The translations under genes were made by a program, and so were the position numbers. This document shows, piece after piece, positions 57,112 through 64,000 of a DNA stretch of 64,000 bases. The DNA is from DASTFY01 sp963829955 (GTDB lineage Bacteria > Actinomycetota > Acidimicrobiia > Acidimicrobiales > Ilumatobacteraceae), in the NCBI GenBank assembly GCA_963829955.1, contig CAWHKS010000004.1, positions 290,676 through 354,675 of the forward strand. The letters run 5' to 3'. Numbering within the stretch: position 1 is the first letter of the stretch; each line of letters begins with the position of its first letter. The notes below the pieces were generated by a model. It made no database searches, was not told the DNA's origin, and saw nothing but the letters and a program-made list of their open reading frames with translations.

Positions 57112-58110
57112 TCAGCCGGCCAGCTCGCTGAGAGCGGCGCGGGTGGCGTCCTCGACGGCCTGAGCCGTCTGCTCGAAGGCGGCCGCCCGCCCGCACCGCT
57201 CGACCAGCGAGACGACGTACAGCCCGTCGGGCAGGGCCACGCCGTCGAGCACCTCGCCGACGATGGCCACCACCGGCCTGCCGGCCTCGGCCGCCATGTT
57301 GGCCACCCCGCCGACCACCTTGCCCTCGAAGCTCTCCTCGTCGAGGAAGCCCTCGCCGGTCACGATCACGTCGGCGGCCTCCATGCGCTCGGCCAAGCTC
57401 AGCTCGTCGGCCACCAGGTCGAATCCGCTGACCAGGTCAGCACCGAGTGCGGCCAACCCGCCTCCCAACCCGCCTGCTGCGCCGCCACCGACCAGCGGTG
57501 CGACGTCGACGCCGAAGTCCTCCCGGTACACGTCAACCAGCCGGTCCAAGCGCCGCGTCAGGAGCGTCACCTGCGCGGGCGTGGCCCCCTTCTGGGTGGC
57601 GAAGACGCGGGCGGCGTCGACGAAGAGCGTGCGGACGTCGCAGGCCGCCAGCAACTCGACCCCTCGGAGGCGCCCGACACCGGAGATGGCGCGGACGGCA
57701 CCGAAGCCGCCGTCGGTCGTCGCCGACCCGCCCATGCCGACGATGATGCGCTTCGCGCCGGCGTCGAGCGCGCAGGCGATCAGCTCGCCGGTCCCGTGGG
57801 TGGACGCGGCGACCGGATCGTTCTCCGCCGCGCCGCCGACCAGCGCCAGGCCGGAGGCCTGCGCCATCTCGATGACGGCGGTGCCCCGGTGCAGCCGCCA
57901 GGGCGCGTCGACCGCGTCTCCGAGCGGGCCCATCACGGTCGTCGTGCGGGTCGGGCCGCCCAGCGCGGCGAGCGTGCCCTCGCCCCCGTCGGCGGCGGGT
58001 GCCTCGTCGCACGTTCCCCCCAGCCCGGCGACGGCCCGGCCCACGGCCGCCGCGACCTCGGCCGCGGACGCCGTGCCACGGAACTTGTCGGTGACGGCGA
58101 GGACGCGCAC
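57112..58110 (-). CDS. glycerate kinase (GlxK/GarK family)
   Basis: A 332-residue glycerate kinase, which makes phosphoglycerate from glycerate and ATP. The N-terminal VTDKFRGTASAAEVAAAV, the PAADGGEGTLAAL loop, GTGELIACALDAGAKRIIVG followed by MGGSATTDGGFG, and ADVIVTGEGFLDEESFEGKV are family landmarks. Translation starts with GTG. It is divergent from the amidase; the two starts are 43 bases apart. It supplies phosphoglycerate, the acceptor used by the GpgS enzyme encoded 1.5 kb away. Confidence 0.9.
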   Translation of the reverse strand: MRVLAVTDKFRGTASAAEVAAAVGRAVAGLGGTCDEAPAADGGEGTLAALGGPTRTTTVMGPLGDAVDAPWRLHRGTAVIEMAQASGLALVGGAAENDPVAASTHGTGELIACALDAGAKRIIVGMGGSATTDGGFGAVRAISGVGRLRGVELLAACDVRTLFVDAARVFATQKGATPAQVTLLTRRLDRLVDVYREDFGVDVAPLVGGGAAGGLGGGLAALGADLVSGFDLVADELSLAERMEAADVIVTGEGFLDEESFEGKVVGGVANMAAEAGRPVVAIVGEVLDGVALPDGLYVVSLVERCGRAAAFEQTAQAVEDATRAALSELAG

Positions 58111-58152
58111 CGGCGAAGGTTAGGGCTCGGCGTTGCCCGTACGATCCTGGCC

Positions 58153-59589
58153 ATGCCAGCCGACAACGACCTCAGCACGCTCGATGCCACCGCGCAGGCC
58201 GCGCTCGTCAGGGACGGGAAGGTGTCGCCCCTCGAGCTGGTGGACGCCGCCATCGCTCGGATCGAAAAGGTGAACCCGGAGATCAACGCGGTGATCCACG
58301 AGCGGTTCGAGGACGCCCGACGCGAAGCCGCCGGCACGCTGCCCGACGGTCCGTTCCGGGGCGTGCCGTTCCTGCTGAAGGACCTGGGCATCGCCATGGC
58401 CGGCGATCCGCACCACATGGGCAGCCGCTTCCTGAAGGAGGCCGGGTTCCGAGCGACCGAAGACACCGCGCTGGCCCGCCGCTTCCTCGCCGCCGGGCTG
58501 GTGGTGGTGGGTCGGACGAACACGCCCGAGCTGGGGAGCACCGTCACCACCGAGCCCCTGGCCTACGGCCCCAGCCGCAACCCCTGGAACCCCGCTCACT
58601 CGACCGGCGGGTCGTCCGGTGGTTCCGCCGCCGCGGTGGCGGCACGGATGGTGCCGGCCGCCCACGCCAACGACGGCGGGGGCTCCATCCGCGTGCCGGC
58701 CAGCGAGTGCGGGCTGGTGGGCCTGAAGCCGTGCCGCGGCAGGGTGACGCACGCGCCGATCGGCGAGGAGTGGATGGGTGCGACGTCCGACGGCGTCGTC
58801 TCGCGGACGGTGCGCGACACCGCGGCGCTGCTCGACTGCATCGCCGGGTACGAGCCCGGTGATCCCTACGTCGCGCCGGATCCGCCTCGGCCGTTCGCGC
58901 AGGAGGTGGGTGCGGACCCGGGCAAGCTGCGCATCGGGTTCCTCGACCATCCCCTCCAGCCCGGGCTGACCGCGAACCCGGAGTGCGCCGAGGCCGTCAG
59001 GGACGCCGGCGAGCTCCTGAGTTCGCTCGGCCATCACGTCGAGGAGGGTCACCCCGCGGCGCTGGAGGAGCCCGAGATGATCCCGCGCTTCATCACCATC
59101 GTCGCCACAGCCACGGCAGCCGCGGTCGCCCAGATGGAGCGCGACGTCGGTCGACCTGCGGGCCCCGACGACATCGAGGGCGACAACCTCGCGTTCCGGG
59201 CCATCGGCGACTCGATACCCGCCCCCGCCTATGTCGAGGCGGTCAACTGGCTCCACGAATGGTCCAGGCGGGCGCAGTCGTGGTGGCTGGCGGACGGCTT
59301 CGACCTCCTGCTCACGCCGACCCTGGCCGTCCCCCCTCCCGAGATCGGGTGGTTGTCCGACCCCGAGCTGGGCGGGCAGCGGGTCGTGGAGGTCTTGCAG
59401 TACACCGCGCAGTTCAACGTCACCGGCCAGCCCGCGGTCAGCCTGCCGCTGTCGTGGACGGCCGGCGATCTGCCCGTCGGCGTCCAGCTCGTGGCCCCCT
59501 ACGCCCGGGAGGATCTGCTCATTCGGGTGGCGTCACAGCTCGAGGAGGCCCGCCCCTGGGCGGATCGGCTCCCTTCGGTGCACGCCTGA
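58153..59589 (+). CDS. amidase, amidase-signature family
   Basis: A 478-residue hydrolase of the amidase-signature family, acting on amide bonds. The Ser-cisSer-Lys triad is visible: Lys 76 (VPFLLKDLGI), the glycine/serine loop STGGSSGGSAAAVAA (cis-serine near 154) and nucleophile near Ser 178 (NDGGGSIRVPASECGLVG). Asp-in-place of the usual DTGGS spacing is slightly unusual (DGGGS). A possible -10 TACGAT at 58140-58145 lies seven bases before the ATG, so the message may be leaderless. Substrate unknown. Confidence 0.9.
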   Translation: MPADNDLSTLDATAQAALVRDGKVSPLELVDAAIARIEKVNPEINAVIHERFEDARREAAGTLPDGPFRGVPFLLKDLGIAMAGDPHHMGSRFLKEAGFRATEDTALARRFLAAGLVVVGRTNTPELGSTVTTEPLAYGPSRNPWNPAHSTGGSSGGSAAAVAARMVPAAHANDGGGSIRVPASECGLVGLKPCRGRVTHAPIGEEWMGATSDGVVSRTVRDTAALLDCIAGYEPGDPYVAPDPPRPFAQEVGADPGKLRIGFLDHPLQPGLTANPECAEAVRDAGELLSSLGHHVEEGHPAALEEPEMIPRFITIVATATAAAVAQMERDVGRPAGPDDIEGDNLAFRAIGDSIPAPAYVEAVNWLHEWSRRAQSWWLADGFDLLLTPTLAVPPPEIGWLSDPELGGQRVVEVLQYTAQFNVTGQPAVSLPLSWTAGDLPVGVQLVAPYAREDLLIRVASQLEEARPWADRLPSVHA

Positions 59590-59629
59590 CGGGTCCGCGC
59601 TTGTCTGCCGGGCACCTCTGAGGGCGGAT

Positions 59630-60535
59630 TCAGGCGCTGGCCTGGCCAGCGGCCGCCTCGCGCAGCTCGGCCAAGGGCGGTCGCTCGATGTGGGCGCAGG
59701 CCAGGGGCGGCAGACCCGGACGGCGCAGGGTCACCGGTCGTTCGGCCGGCCACCCGGCGCGCGCGAACGCCGTTTGCATGATCGACAGCGCCTGGGGTGA
59801 GAGGTCGTCCAGGCTCCGGTTGCGGTGGTGGCGCGAGACGAGGTCGACCTGCGCGATCGCGCTCGCGCCCCAGCGGGCCTGCACGTCGACGAGGAGCCCC
59901 AGGTCCACGCCGTAGCCCTGCACGAACGGGACCTGCTCGAGCACCGCCCGGCGGGCCGCGTACTCGCCGGACAGCGGTTGCACGATGCCGGTCAGCGAGG
60001 GGAACAGGAGCGACAGCAGCGGGCGGGCGACGAGTTCCGTCGTCCTGCCGCCGGTGCCGGGGGCATGGGTGTCGGGCCGCTCGTAGAAGCCCTTGACGAA
60101 CTGGACAGACGGATCGGTGAGCAGCGGTCCGACCAGGCCGAGCACGAAGCGGGCGTCGAAGTCGGTGATGTCGGCATCGCAGAACACGACGAGCTCACCG
60201 GTCGACGCCGCCAGACCGCGCCAGAGCGCTTCGCCCTTGCCCGTGGCCGGCACCACGTCGGCTAACGGCGCGCAGGTCGTCACGACCGTGGCGCCGGCGC
60301 CGGCCGCCAGCGCGCCCGTTTCGTCCGTCGAGCGGTCGTCCACGACGACGATCTCGTCCACCAGCGGGTGCTCGAGCACGAGCGGCGTCCGGATCGCCTG
60401 GACGATGCCGCCGATCGTCGCCGCCTCGTTCTTGGCCGGCACGCAGACCGAGATCGTCGTGCCGCCCTTCAGCGTCACGAGATCAGCGGCCGTGAAGTCG
60501 CGATGGTGGAACGACCGCCGCCTGGAGAGCTCCAT
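59630..60535 (-). CDS. gpgS: glucosyl-3-phosphoglycerate synthase
   Basis: A 301-residue GT-A glycosyltransferase that transfers glucose from UDP-glucose to 3-phosphoglycerate, the first step to glucosylglycerate and methylglucose lipopolysaccharides. It matches GpgS throughout: TISVCVPAKNEAATIGGIVQ, DEIVVVDDRSTDETGAL, GKGEALWRGLAASTGELVVF with CDADI (metal-binding DxD-type), TELVARPLLS, VQPLSGEYAARRAVLEQ, GYGVDLGLLVDVQAR and IAQVDLVSRHHRNRSLDDL. The ATG at 60535 is taken; an ATG ten codons upstream is possible. No GpgP phosphatase is in the window. Confidence 0.9.
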   Translation of the reverse strand: MELSRRRSFHHRDFTAADLVTLKGGTTISVCVPAKNEAATIGGIVQAIRTPLVLEHPLVDEIVVVDDRSTDETGALAAGAGATVVTTCAPLADVVPATGKGEALWRGLAASTGELVVFCDADITDFDARFVLGLVGPLLTDPSVQFVKGFYERPDTHAPGTGGRTTELVARPLLSLLFPSLTGIVQPLSGEYAARRAVLEQVPFVQGYGVDLGLLVDVQARWGASAIAQVDLVSRHHRNRSLDDLSPQALSIMQTAFARAGWPAERPVTLRRPGLPPLACAHIERPPLAELREAAAGQASA

Positions 60536-60631
60536 CGAGCCAGTCTCACGGGGGCCCAGGTCCATCCGCAACATGCGCCACCGTCGGCACGGACGGGGGG
60601 TCGTCGGGAGCGGGCCGGTAGCTTCGCTGCC

Positions 60632-60907
60632 ATGGCCGTGACTATCCGCATCCCCACCACCCTGCGCCCGATGTCGGGCGGCCAGGCCGAGGTCCAGGTC
60701 GAGGGCTCGACGCTGGCCGAGGTGCTGGACAGCCTGGACGCCGCCCATCCCGGATTCCGCGACCGTTTGTTCGACGAGCAGGGGGCGCTGCGGCGCTTCG
60801 TCAACGTCTTCGTGGCCGACGATGACGTGCGCTACCTCCAAGGTCTGGACACGACCGTGCCCGACGGTGAGACCGTGGCCATCATCCCCGCTGTGGCCGG
60901 AGGCTGA
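60632..60907 (+). CDS. MoaD/ThiS-family sulfur carrier protein
   Basis: A 91-residue ubiquitin-like protein (VTIRIPTTLRPMSGGQAEVQ, TLAEVLDSLDAAHPGFRDRL, ETVAIIPAVAGG). The C-terminal Gly-Gly is the site for thiocarboxylate formation, as in MoaD, ThiS and actinobacterial CysO. It starts at an ATG with no ribosome binding site and may be leaderless, with TAGCTT at 60619-60624 as a possible -10. No partner gene (MoaE, ThiG, CysM, Mec) is adjacent, so the sulfur pathway it serves is undetermined. Confidence 0.87.
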   Translation: MAVTIRIPTTLRPMSGGQAEVQVEGSTLAEVLDSLDAAHPGFRDRLFDEQGALRRFVNVFVADDDVRYLQGLDTTVPDGETVAIIPAVAGG

Positions 60908-60922
60908 CAGGAGGGCGGGCGG

Positions 60923-62431
60923 TCAGGCGGCGAGGAGGGCCAAGAGGTCCTCGCGGGTGGCCGGGCCGGTCGGCTCCTCCGGCGGTCGCCGGTCGCGCTC
61001 GTTCCAGGCGGCCAGCACGCGGGCGCTGACGTCGGGGTCCTTGATGAGGGCCTCGGGCGGTGACAGAAGGTTGAAGTTGCGCACGAAGGCCCTGAGCACC
61101 ACGGGATCGCGGCGCAGCGCGGGGAGCAGGCCGTCCCGGAACACGGCACGCACGAAGGCCCGGGGATCCGACTGGTCGGCATCCGGATCCTCCCCGGCCA
61201 GCAGCGCGGCGGCGACCCGCCGGGCTTCGGCGTCCTGGTTGACCGACGCGCGGTACCAGGGGAGAAGGTGTTGACGCGTGGCGGCGTCCAGCGCCATGGC
61301 CTGGGAGCGCGGATCGCCGGGGTGCGCACGGACCGCTTCGGCCATGAGGTGGGCTTGCCAGAAGCCGGTCGTGCAGCCGCGCCCGTAGAGAGGGTTCGTG
61401 CAGACCTGCGCGTCGCCGACGGCGTGGAGGCCCAGGGCCAGCGGCTGCCCGTCGACGACCACGTCCCGCCAACGGTTGACGAGGCCGGCCATGACGTGGA
61501 CGTCGGTCGTCGGCTCGGGCGATCCCGCCAGCCACTCGGCGGCAGGCGTGAGCGTCCGGGCCGTGGCGTCGAACGCCGTCGGTGCGCTCAGGAGACGGCG
61601 CAACTCGTCATCGACCACAGGCACGGCCAGCGTGATGGAGAACGTCCGGTTGTCGCCCGCGAACACACCGTATTTGAGGTAGCCGAGGTCGCCGCCGACC
61701 GCGGCGCTCTGGGCCGGCGGCGGCGCCGCCTCCGGCAGCCGGTAGAAGCGCGACAGGTAGACGATGCCGGTGTCGTCGGATTCCTCCGGCACATCGGGAG
61801 CGCCCAGCTCGCTCAGCCACGCTGGCAGCGCGCTGCGCCGGCCGGTCGCGACGACGGTGAGCGCGGCGGGGAGCTCGTCGCCGCTGTCGAGCCGGACGCC
61901 GGTCACCTGCACCGGCCGGCCGGCGTCCGCCGCGCCGGCGGAAACCAGGCCCCGCACGGCGGCTCCGGTGCGGAGGTCCACCCGGCCCTCGGCCAGCACG
62001 GCACGTCGCAGCACCCACTCGAACGTGGTACGGCGGCAGCACAGCATCACGAGGTCCTCGTCGCCGGGCTCCAGCTCGAACCCGACCATCGTCGGCGGGA
62101 GGTGCTGGCCGAAGCGCTGCTCGGTGGCGCCCGCGGCCAGCAGGGCCTCGAGGACGTCGGGGTAGTGGTCGCGCAGCAGGCTGTGGAGGCGGGCGAGGAA
62201 GGCATGGCTGTGCCGGACCTGGGGAGCGCCGCGCCGGTCCCAGCCGAAGGCCTCTTCGGGGTCGGCGGGAAGCGGGGTGGCGTCGCGCTCGAGGACCGTG
62301 ACGGCCCGGCCCTGGCGGGCCAGGCTCAGCGCGGCCGCCAGGCCGGCGACGCCGCCGCCGACGACCACCACGTTCCCCGTGGCCGCTTCCGGGGTCGCGC
62401 CCTTTGATGTCCCGGGGCCCGCCGTCGCCAC
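60923..62431 (-). CDS. FAD-dependent oxidoreductase (monooxygenase/reductase-like)
   Basis: A 502-residue flavoprotein. The GG-type Rossmann motif VVVVGGGVAGLAAALSLARQ is near residues 21-40, and the conserved GD-like motif LGLHAVGDAQVCTNPLYGRG closes the FAD site, as in group A flavoprotein monooxygenases and geranylgeranyl-reductase-like enzymes. A WDRRGAPQVRHSHAFLARLH stretch is typical of this subgroup. It ends in an extra C-terminal helical region of about 100 residues. It is convergent with the MoaD-like gene and divergent from GroEL. Substrate unknown. Confidence 0.82.
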   Translation of the reverse strand: MATAGPGTSKGATPEAATGNVVVVGGGVAGLAAALSLARQGRAVTVLERDATPLPADPEEAFGWDRRGAPQVRHSHAFLARLHSLLRDHYPDVLEALLAAGATEQRFGQHLPPTMVGFELEPGDEDLVMLCCRRTTFEWVLRRAVLAEGRVDLRTGAAVRGLVSAGAADAGRPVQVTGVRLDSGDELPAALTVVATGRRSALPAWLSELGAPDVPEESDDTGIVYLSRFYRLPEAAPPPAQSAAVGGDLGYLKYGVFAGDNRTFSITLAVPVVDDELRRLLSAPTAFDATARTLTPAAEWLAGSPEPTTDVHVMAGLVNRWRDVVVDGQPLALGLHAVGDAQVCTNPLYGRGCTTGFWQAHLMAEAVRAHPGDPRSQAMALDAATRQHLLPWYRASVNQDAEARRVAAALLAGEDPDADQSDPRAFVRAVFRDGLLPALRRDPVVLRAFVRNFNLLSPPEALIKDPDVSARVLAAWNERDRRPPEEPTGPATREDLLALLAA

Positions 62432-62464
62432 GCCGCCGACCCTACCGTGAGGCCCGGTTGCCCG

Positions 62465-62491
62465 TTAGCACTCGCACGGTTAGAGTGCTAG
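62465..62491. promoter_or_regulatory. CIRCE operator (HrcA binding site)
   Basis: TTAGCACTC, nine bases, GAGTGCTAG is the CIRCE inverted repeat with one base differing from the consensus TTAGCACTC-N9-GAGTGCTAA. It lies 76 bases upstream of the GroEL start. The right arm is immediately followed by GCACTC, so GAGTGCTAGCACTC at 62483-62496 is a second overlapping palindrome. Confidence 0.92.
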
Positions 62492-62566
62492 CACTCGCCA
62501 AGGAAGAGTGCGAACCGCCACGTTCCCACGTCAGGCAAACGCCGAGATCCCAATGGAGGGACACAG

Positions 62567-64000
62567 ATGCCGAAGATGATCGCGTTCGACGAGCAGGCAC
62601 GTCGGGCTCTGGAGGCGGGCATGAACAAGCTCGCCGATGCCGTTCGCGTCACGCTGGGCCCCAAGGGCCGCAACGTCGTCCTGGAGAAGAAGTGGGGCGC
62701 TCCCACCATCACAAACGACGGGGTCTCCATCGCCAAGGAGATCGACCTCGAGGACCCCTACGAGAAGATCGGGGCCGAACTGGTCAAGGAGGTCGCCAAG
62801 AAGACCGACGACGTGGCCGGTGACGGCACGACGACGGCCACCGTCCTGGCGTGGAGCATGGTGCGCGAGGGACTGCGCAACGTCGCCGCCGGCGCCAACC
62901 CCATGAGCCTGAAGCGGGGCATCGAGGCTGCGGTCGAGGCCGCAGTCGGCTCCATCAAGGATCAGGCCAAGGAGGTCGACAACAAGGACCAGATCGCCCA
63001 GGTGGCCGCCATCTCCGCCGCTGACGACGAGATCGGCCAGATGATCTCCGAGGCGATCGACAAGGTGGGCAAGGACGGCGTCATCACCGTCGAGGAGAGC
63101 CAGACCTTCGGGATGGAGATGGACCTGGTCGAGGGCATGCGCTTCGACAAGGGCTACATCTCGCCCTACTTCGTGACCGACCCCGAGCGCATGGAGGCCG
63201 TCTTGGACGACGCCTCCCTCCTGCTCGTGGGCTCGAAGATCTCCTCGGTGCGGGACCTGCTCCCGGTGCTGGAGAAGATCATGCAGACCGGCAAGCCGCT
63301 GGTGATCATCTCCGAGGACGTGGACGGCGAGGCCCTCGCCACGCTCGTGGTCAACAAGATCCGGGGCACGTTCAAGTCGGCCGCCGTCAAGGCCCCCGGC
63401 TTCGGCGAGCGCCGCAAGGCGATGCTGCAGGACATGGCCATCCTCACCGGCGGCCAGGTCATCACCGAGGAGGTGGGGCTGAAGCTGGAGAATGTCACCC
63501 TGGACCTGCTGGGCTCGGCCAAGAAGGTCATCATCACCAAGGACGAGACGACGATCGTCGAGGGTGGCGGAGTCGAGGACGACATCAAGGGCCGGATCAA
63601 CCAGATCAAGGCCGAGGTCGAGAACACCGACTCCGACTACGACCGGGAGAAGCTGCAGGAGCGGCTGGCCAAGCTGTCCGGTGGTGTCGCCGTGCTCAAG
63701 GTCGGCGCCGCCACGGAGGTGGAGCTGAAGGAGAAGAAGCACCGCATCGAGGACGCCGTGTCCACCACGAAGGCCGCCATCGAGGAGGGTGTCGTGCCCG
63801 GTGGTGGCGTCGCCCTGCTGCGGGCCCAGGCCGCGGTCCTCAAGGCCGCTGACGGCCTGTCCGTGGACGAGGCCACGGGCGCCCGCATGGTCGCCAAGTC
63901 GCTGGAGGCTCCGATCAAGCAGATCGCGGAGAACGCCGGCATGGAGGGTGGTGTCGTCGTCGAGCGGGTCAAGGGCCTGAGCGGCAACGACGGGCTCAAC
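62567..64000 (+). CDS. groEL: chaperonin GroEL (60 kDa), incomplete at the window end
   Basis: The first 478 codons of a chaperonin that encloses unfolded proteins for ATP-driven folding. Family motifs: VRVTLGPKGRNVVLEKKWGA, GAELVKEVAKKTDDVAGDGT followed by TTATVL (ATP site), KAPGFGERRKAML and AAIEEGVVPGGGVALL. GGAGGG precedes the ATG at 62567. It lacks a groES gene directly upstream, which suggests the separate groEL copy found in many actinobacteria. Control by HrcA is expected from the CIRCE element. The stop lies beyond the window; an uninterrupted frame reaches base 64000. Confidence 0.95.
   Translation, partial: MPKMIAFDEQARRALEAGMNKLADAVRVTLGPKGRNVVLEKKWGAPTITNDGVSIAKEIDLEDPYEKIGAELVKEVAKKTDDVAGDGTTTATVLAWSMVREGLRNVAAGANPMSLKRGIEAAVEAAVGSIKDQAKEVDNKDQIAQVAAISAADDEIGQMISEAIDKVGKDGVITVEESQTFGMEMDLVEGMRFDKGYISPYFVTDPERMEAVLDDASLLLVGSKISSVRDLLPVLEKIMQTGKPLVIISEDVDGEALATLVVNKIRGTFKSAAVKAPGFGERRKAMLQDMAILTGGQVITEEVGLKLENVTLDLLGSAKKVIITKDETTIVEGGGVEDDIKGRINQIKAEVENTDSDYDREKLQERLAKLSGGVAVLKVGAATEVELKEKKHRIEDAVSTTKAAIEEGVVPGGGVALLRAQAAVLKAADGLSVDEATGARMVAKSLEAPIKQIAENAGMEGGVVVERVKGLSGNDGLN

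Noticed and set aside
1..64000. CRISPR array, insertion sequence or prophage
   Set aside because: No regularly spaced direct repeats, transposase or integrase motifs, or phage structural genes were seen. The tandem repeats at 27190 and 53610 are short, in-frame and coding.

Overview
The window is a very GC-rich, densely coded stretch of a chromosome with almost no spacing between genes and many ATGA/GTGA stop-start overlaps. The gene content points to an actinobacterium: a glucosyl-3-phosphoglycerate synthase, a mycofactocin-associated OYE flavoenzyme, a DosR/DosS-like gas-sensing pair, a MpaB/DUF2236 protein, an ECF42 sigma factor and an FHA-FtsK/EssC-like ATPase. The combination would fit the class Acidimicrobiia, but that rank is inference. 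No phage, plasmid, insertion sequence or CRISPR array is visible. GroEL runs off the right edge and an unidentified reading frame enters from the left.

Layout. 1-13.9 kb: two translationally coupled FAD dehydrogenases, an alpha/beta hydrolase, an HD-GYP protein fused to a LuxR-type DNA-binding domain next to a sigma-70 factor, an ECF42 sigma factor with its DGPF/YCII partner, an epoxide-hydrolase-like enzyme, and two adjacent ferritin-like proteins beside an ABC1/UbiB-type kinase. 13.9-18.2 kb: a complete sugar-type ABC importer (ATPase, two permeases, lipoprotein). 18.2-25.1 kb: cyclophilin, YcaQ-like protein, a frameshifted DUF2236 protein, AI-2E-type membrane protein, MBL hydrolase, DUF4389 membrane protein. 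25.1-27.5 kb: tRNA-Lys, then a small island-like stretch (methyltransferase, secreted protein, HTH remnant, Lys-rich basic protein). 27.5-36.7 kb: PAP2 phosphatase, acetoacetyl-CoA synthetase with an amidohydrolase, disulfide-type flavoreductase, zinc alcohol dehydrogenase, 6PGDH-fold dehydrogenase.

36.7-44.7 kb is the most coherent system: a DosR/DosS-like hypoxia/NO regulon in one block. It holds a one-GAF histidine kinase that keeps the presumed heme-ligand histidine, a DevR-like response regulator, two universal stress proteins, four pyridoxamine-oxidase-fold paralogues in two divergent pairs, and a cupredoxin-multicopper oxidase. Four near-palindromic 14-bp boxes, (A/G)GGACC(W)2(G/C)GNCCC, lie in the promoters of these genes and match the known DosR-box architecture.

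44.8-64 kb: IclR regulator, NlpC/P60 hydrolase, an HTH regulator, a 1422-residue FHA-FtsK protein, an LMW-PTP/fructosamine-kinase pair (probable protein deglycation), mycofactocin-type OYE, superoxide dismutase, tRNA-Thr, LytR_C protein, glycerate kinase, amidase, GpgS, MoaD/ThiS-like protein, an FAD monooxygenase-like protein, and GroEL behind a CIRCE operator.

Three genes (ABM-like at 6.9 kb, ECF42 at 7.6 kb, DUF2236 at 20.4 kb) look intact apart from a single-base shift, and a fourth has an implausible start. This pattern could be residual sequence error or real decay.
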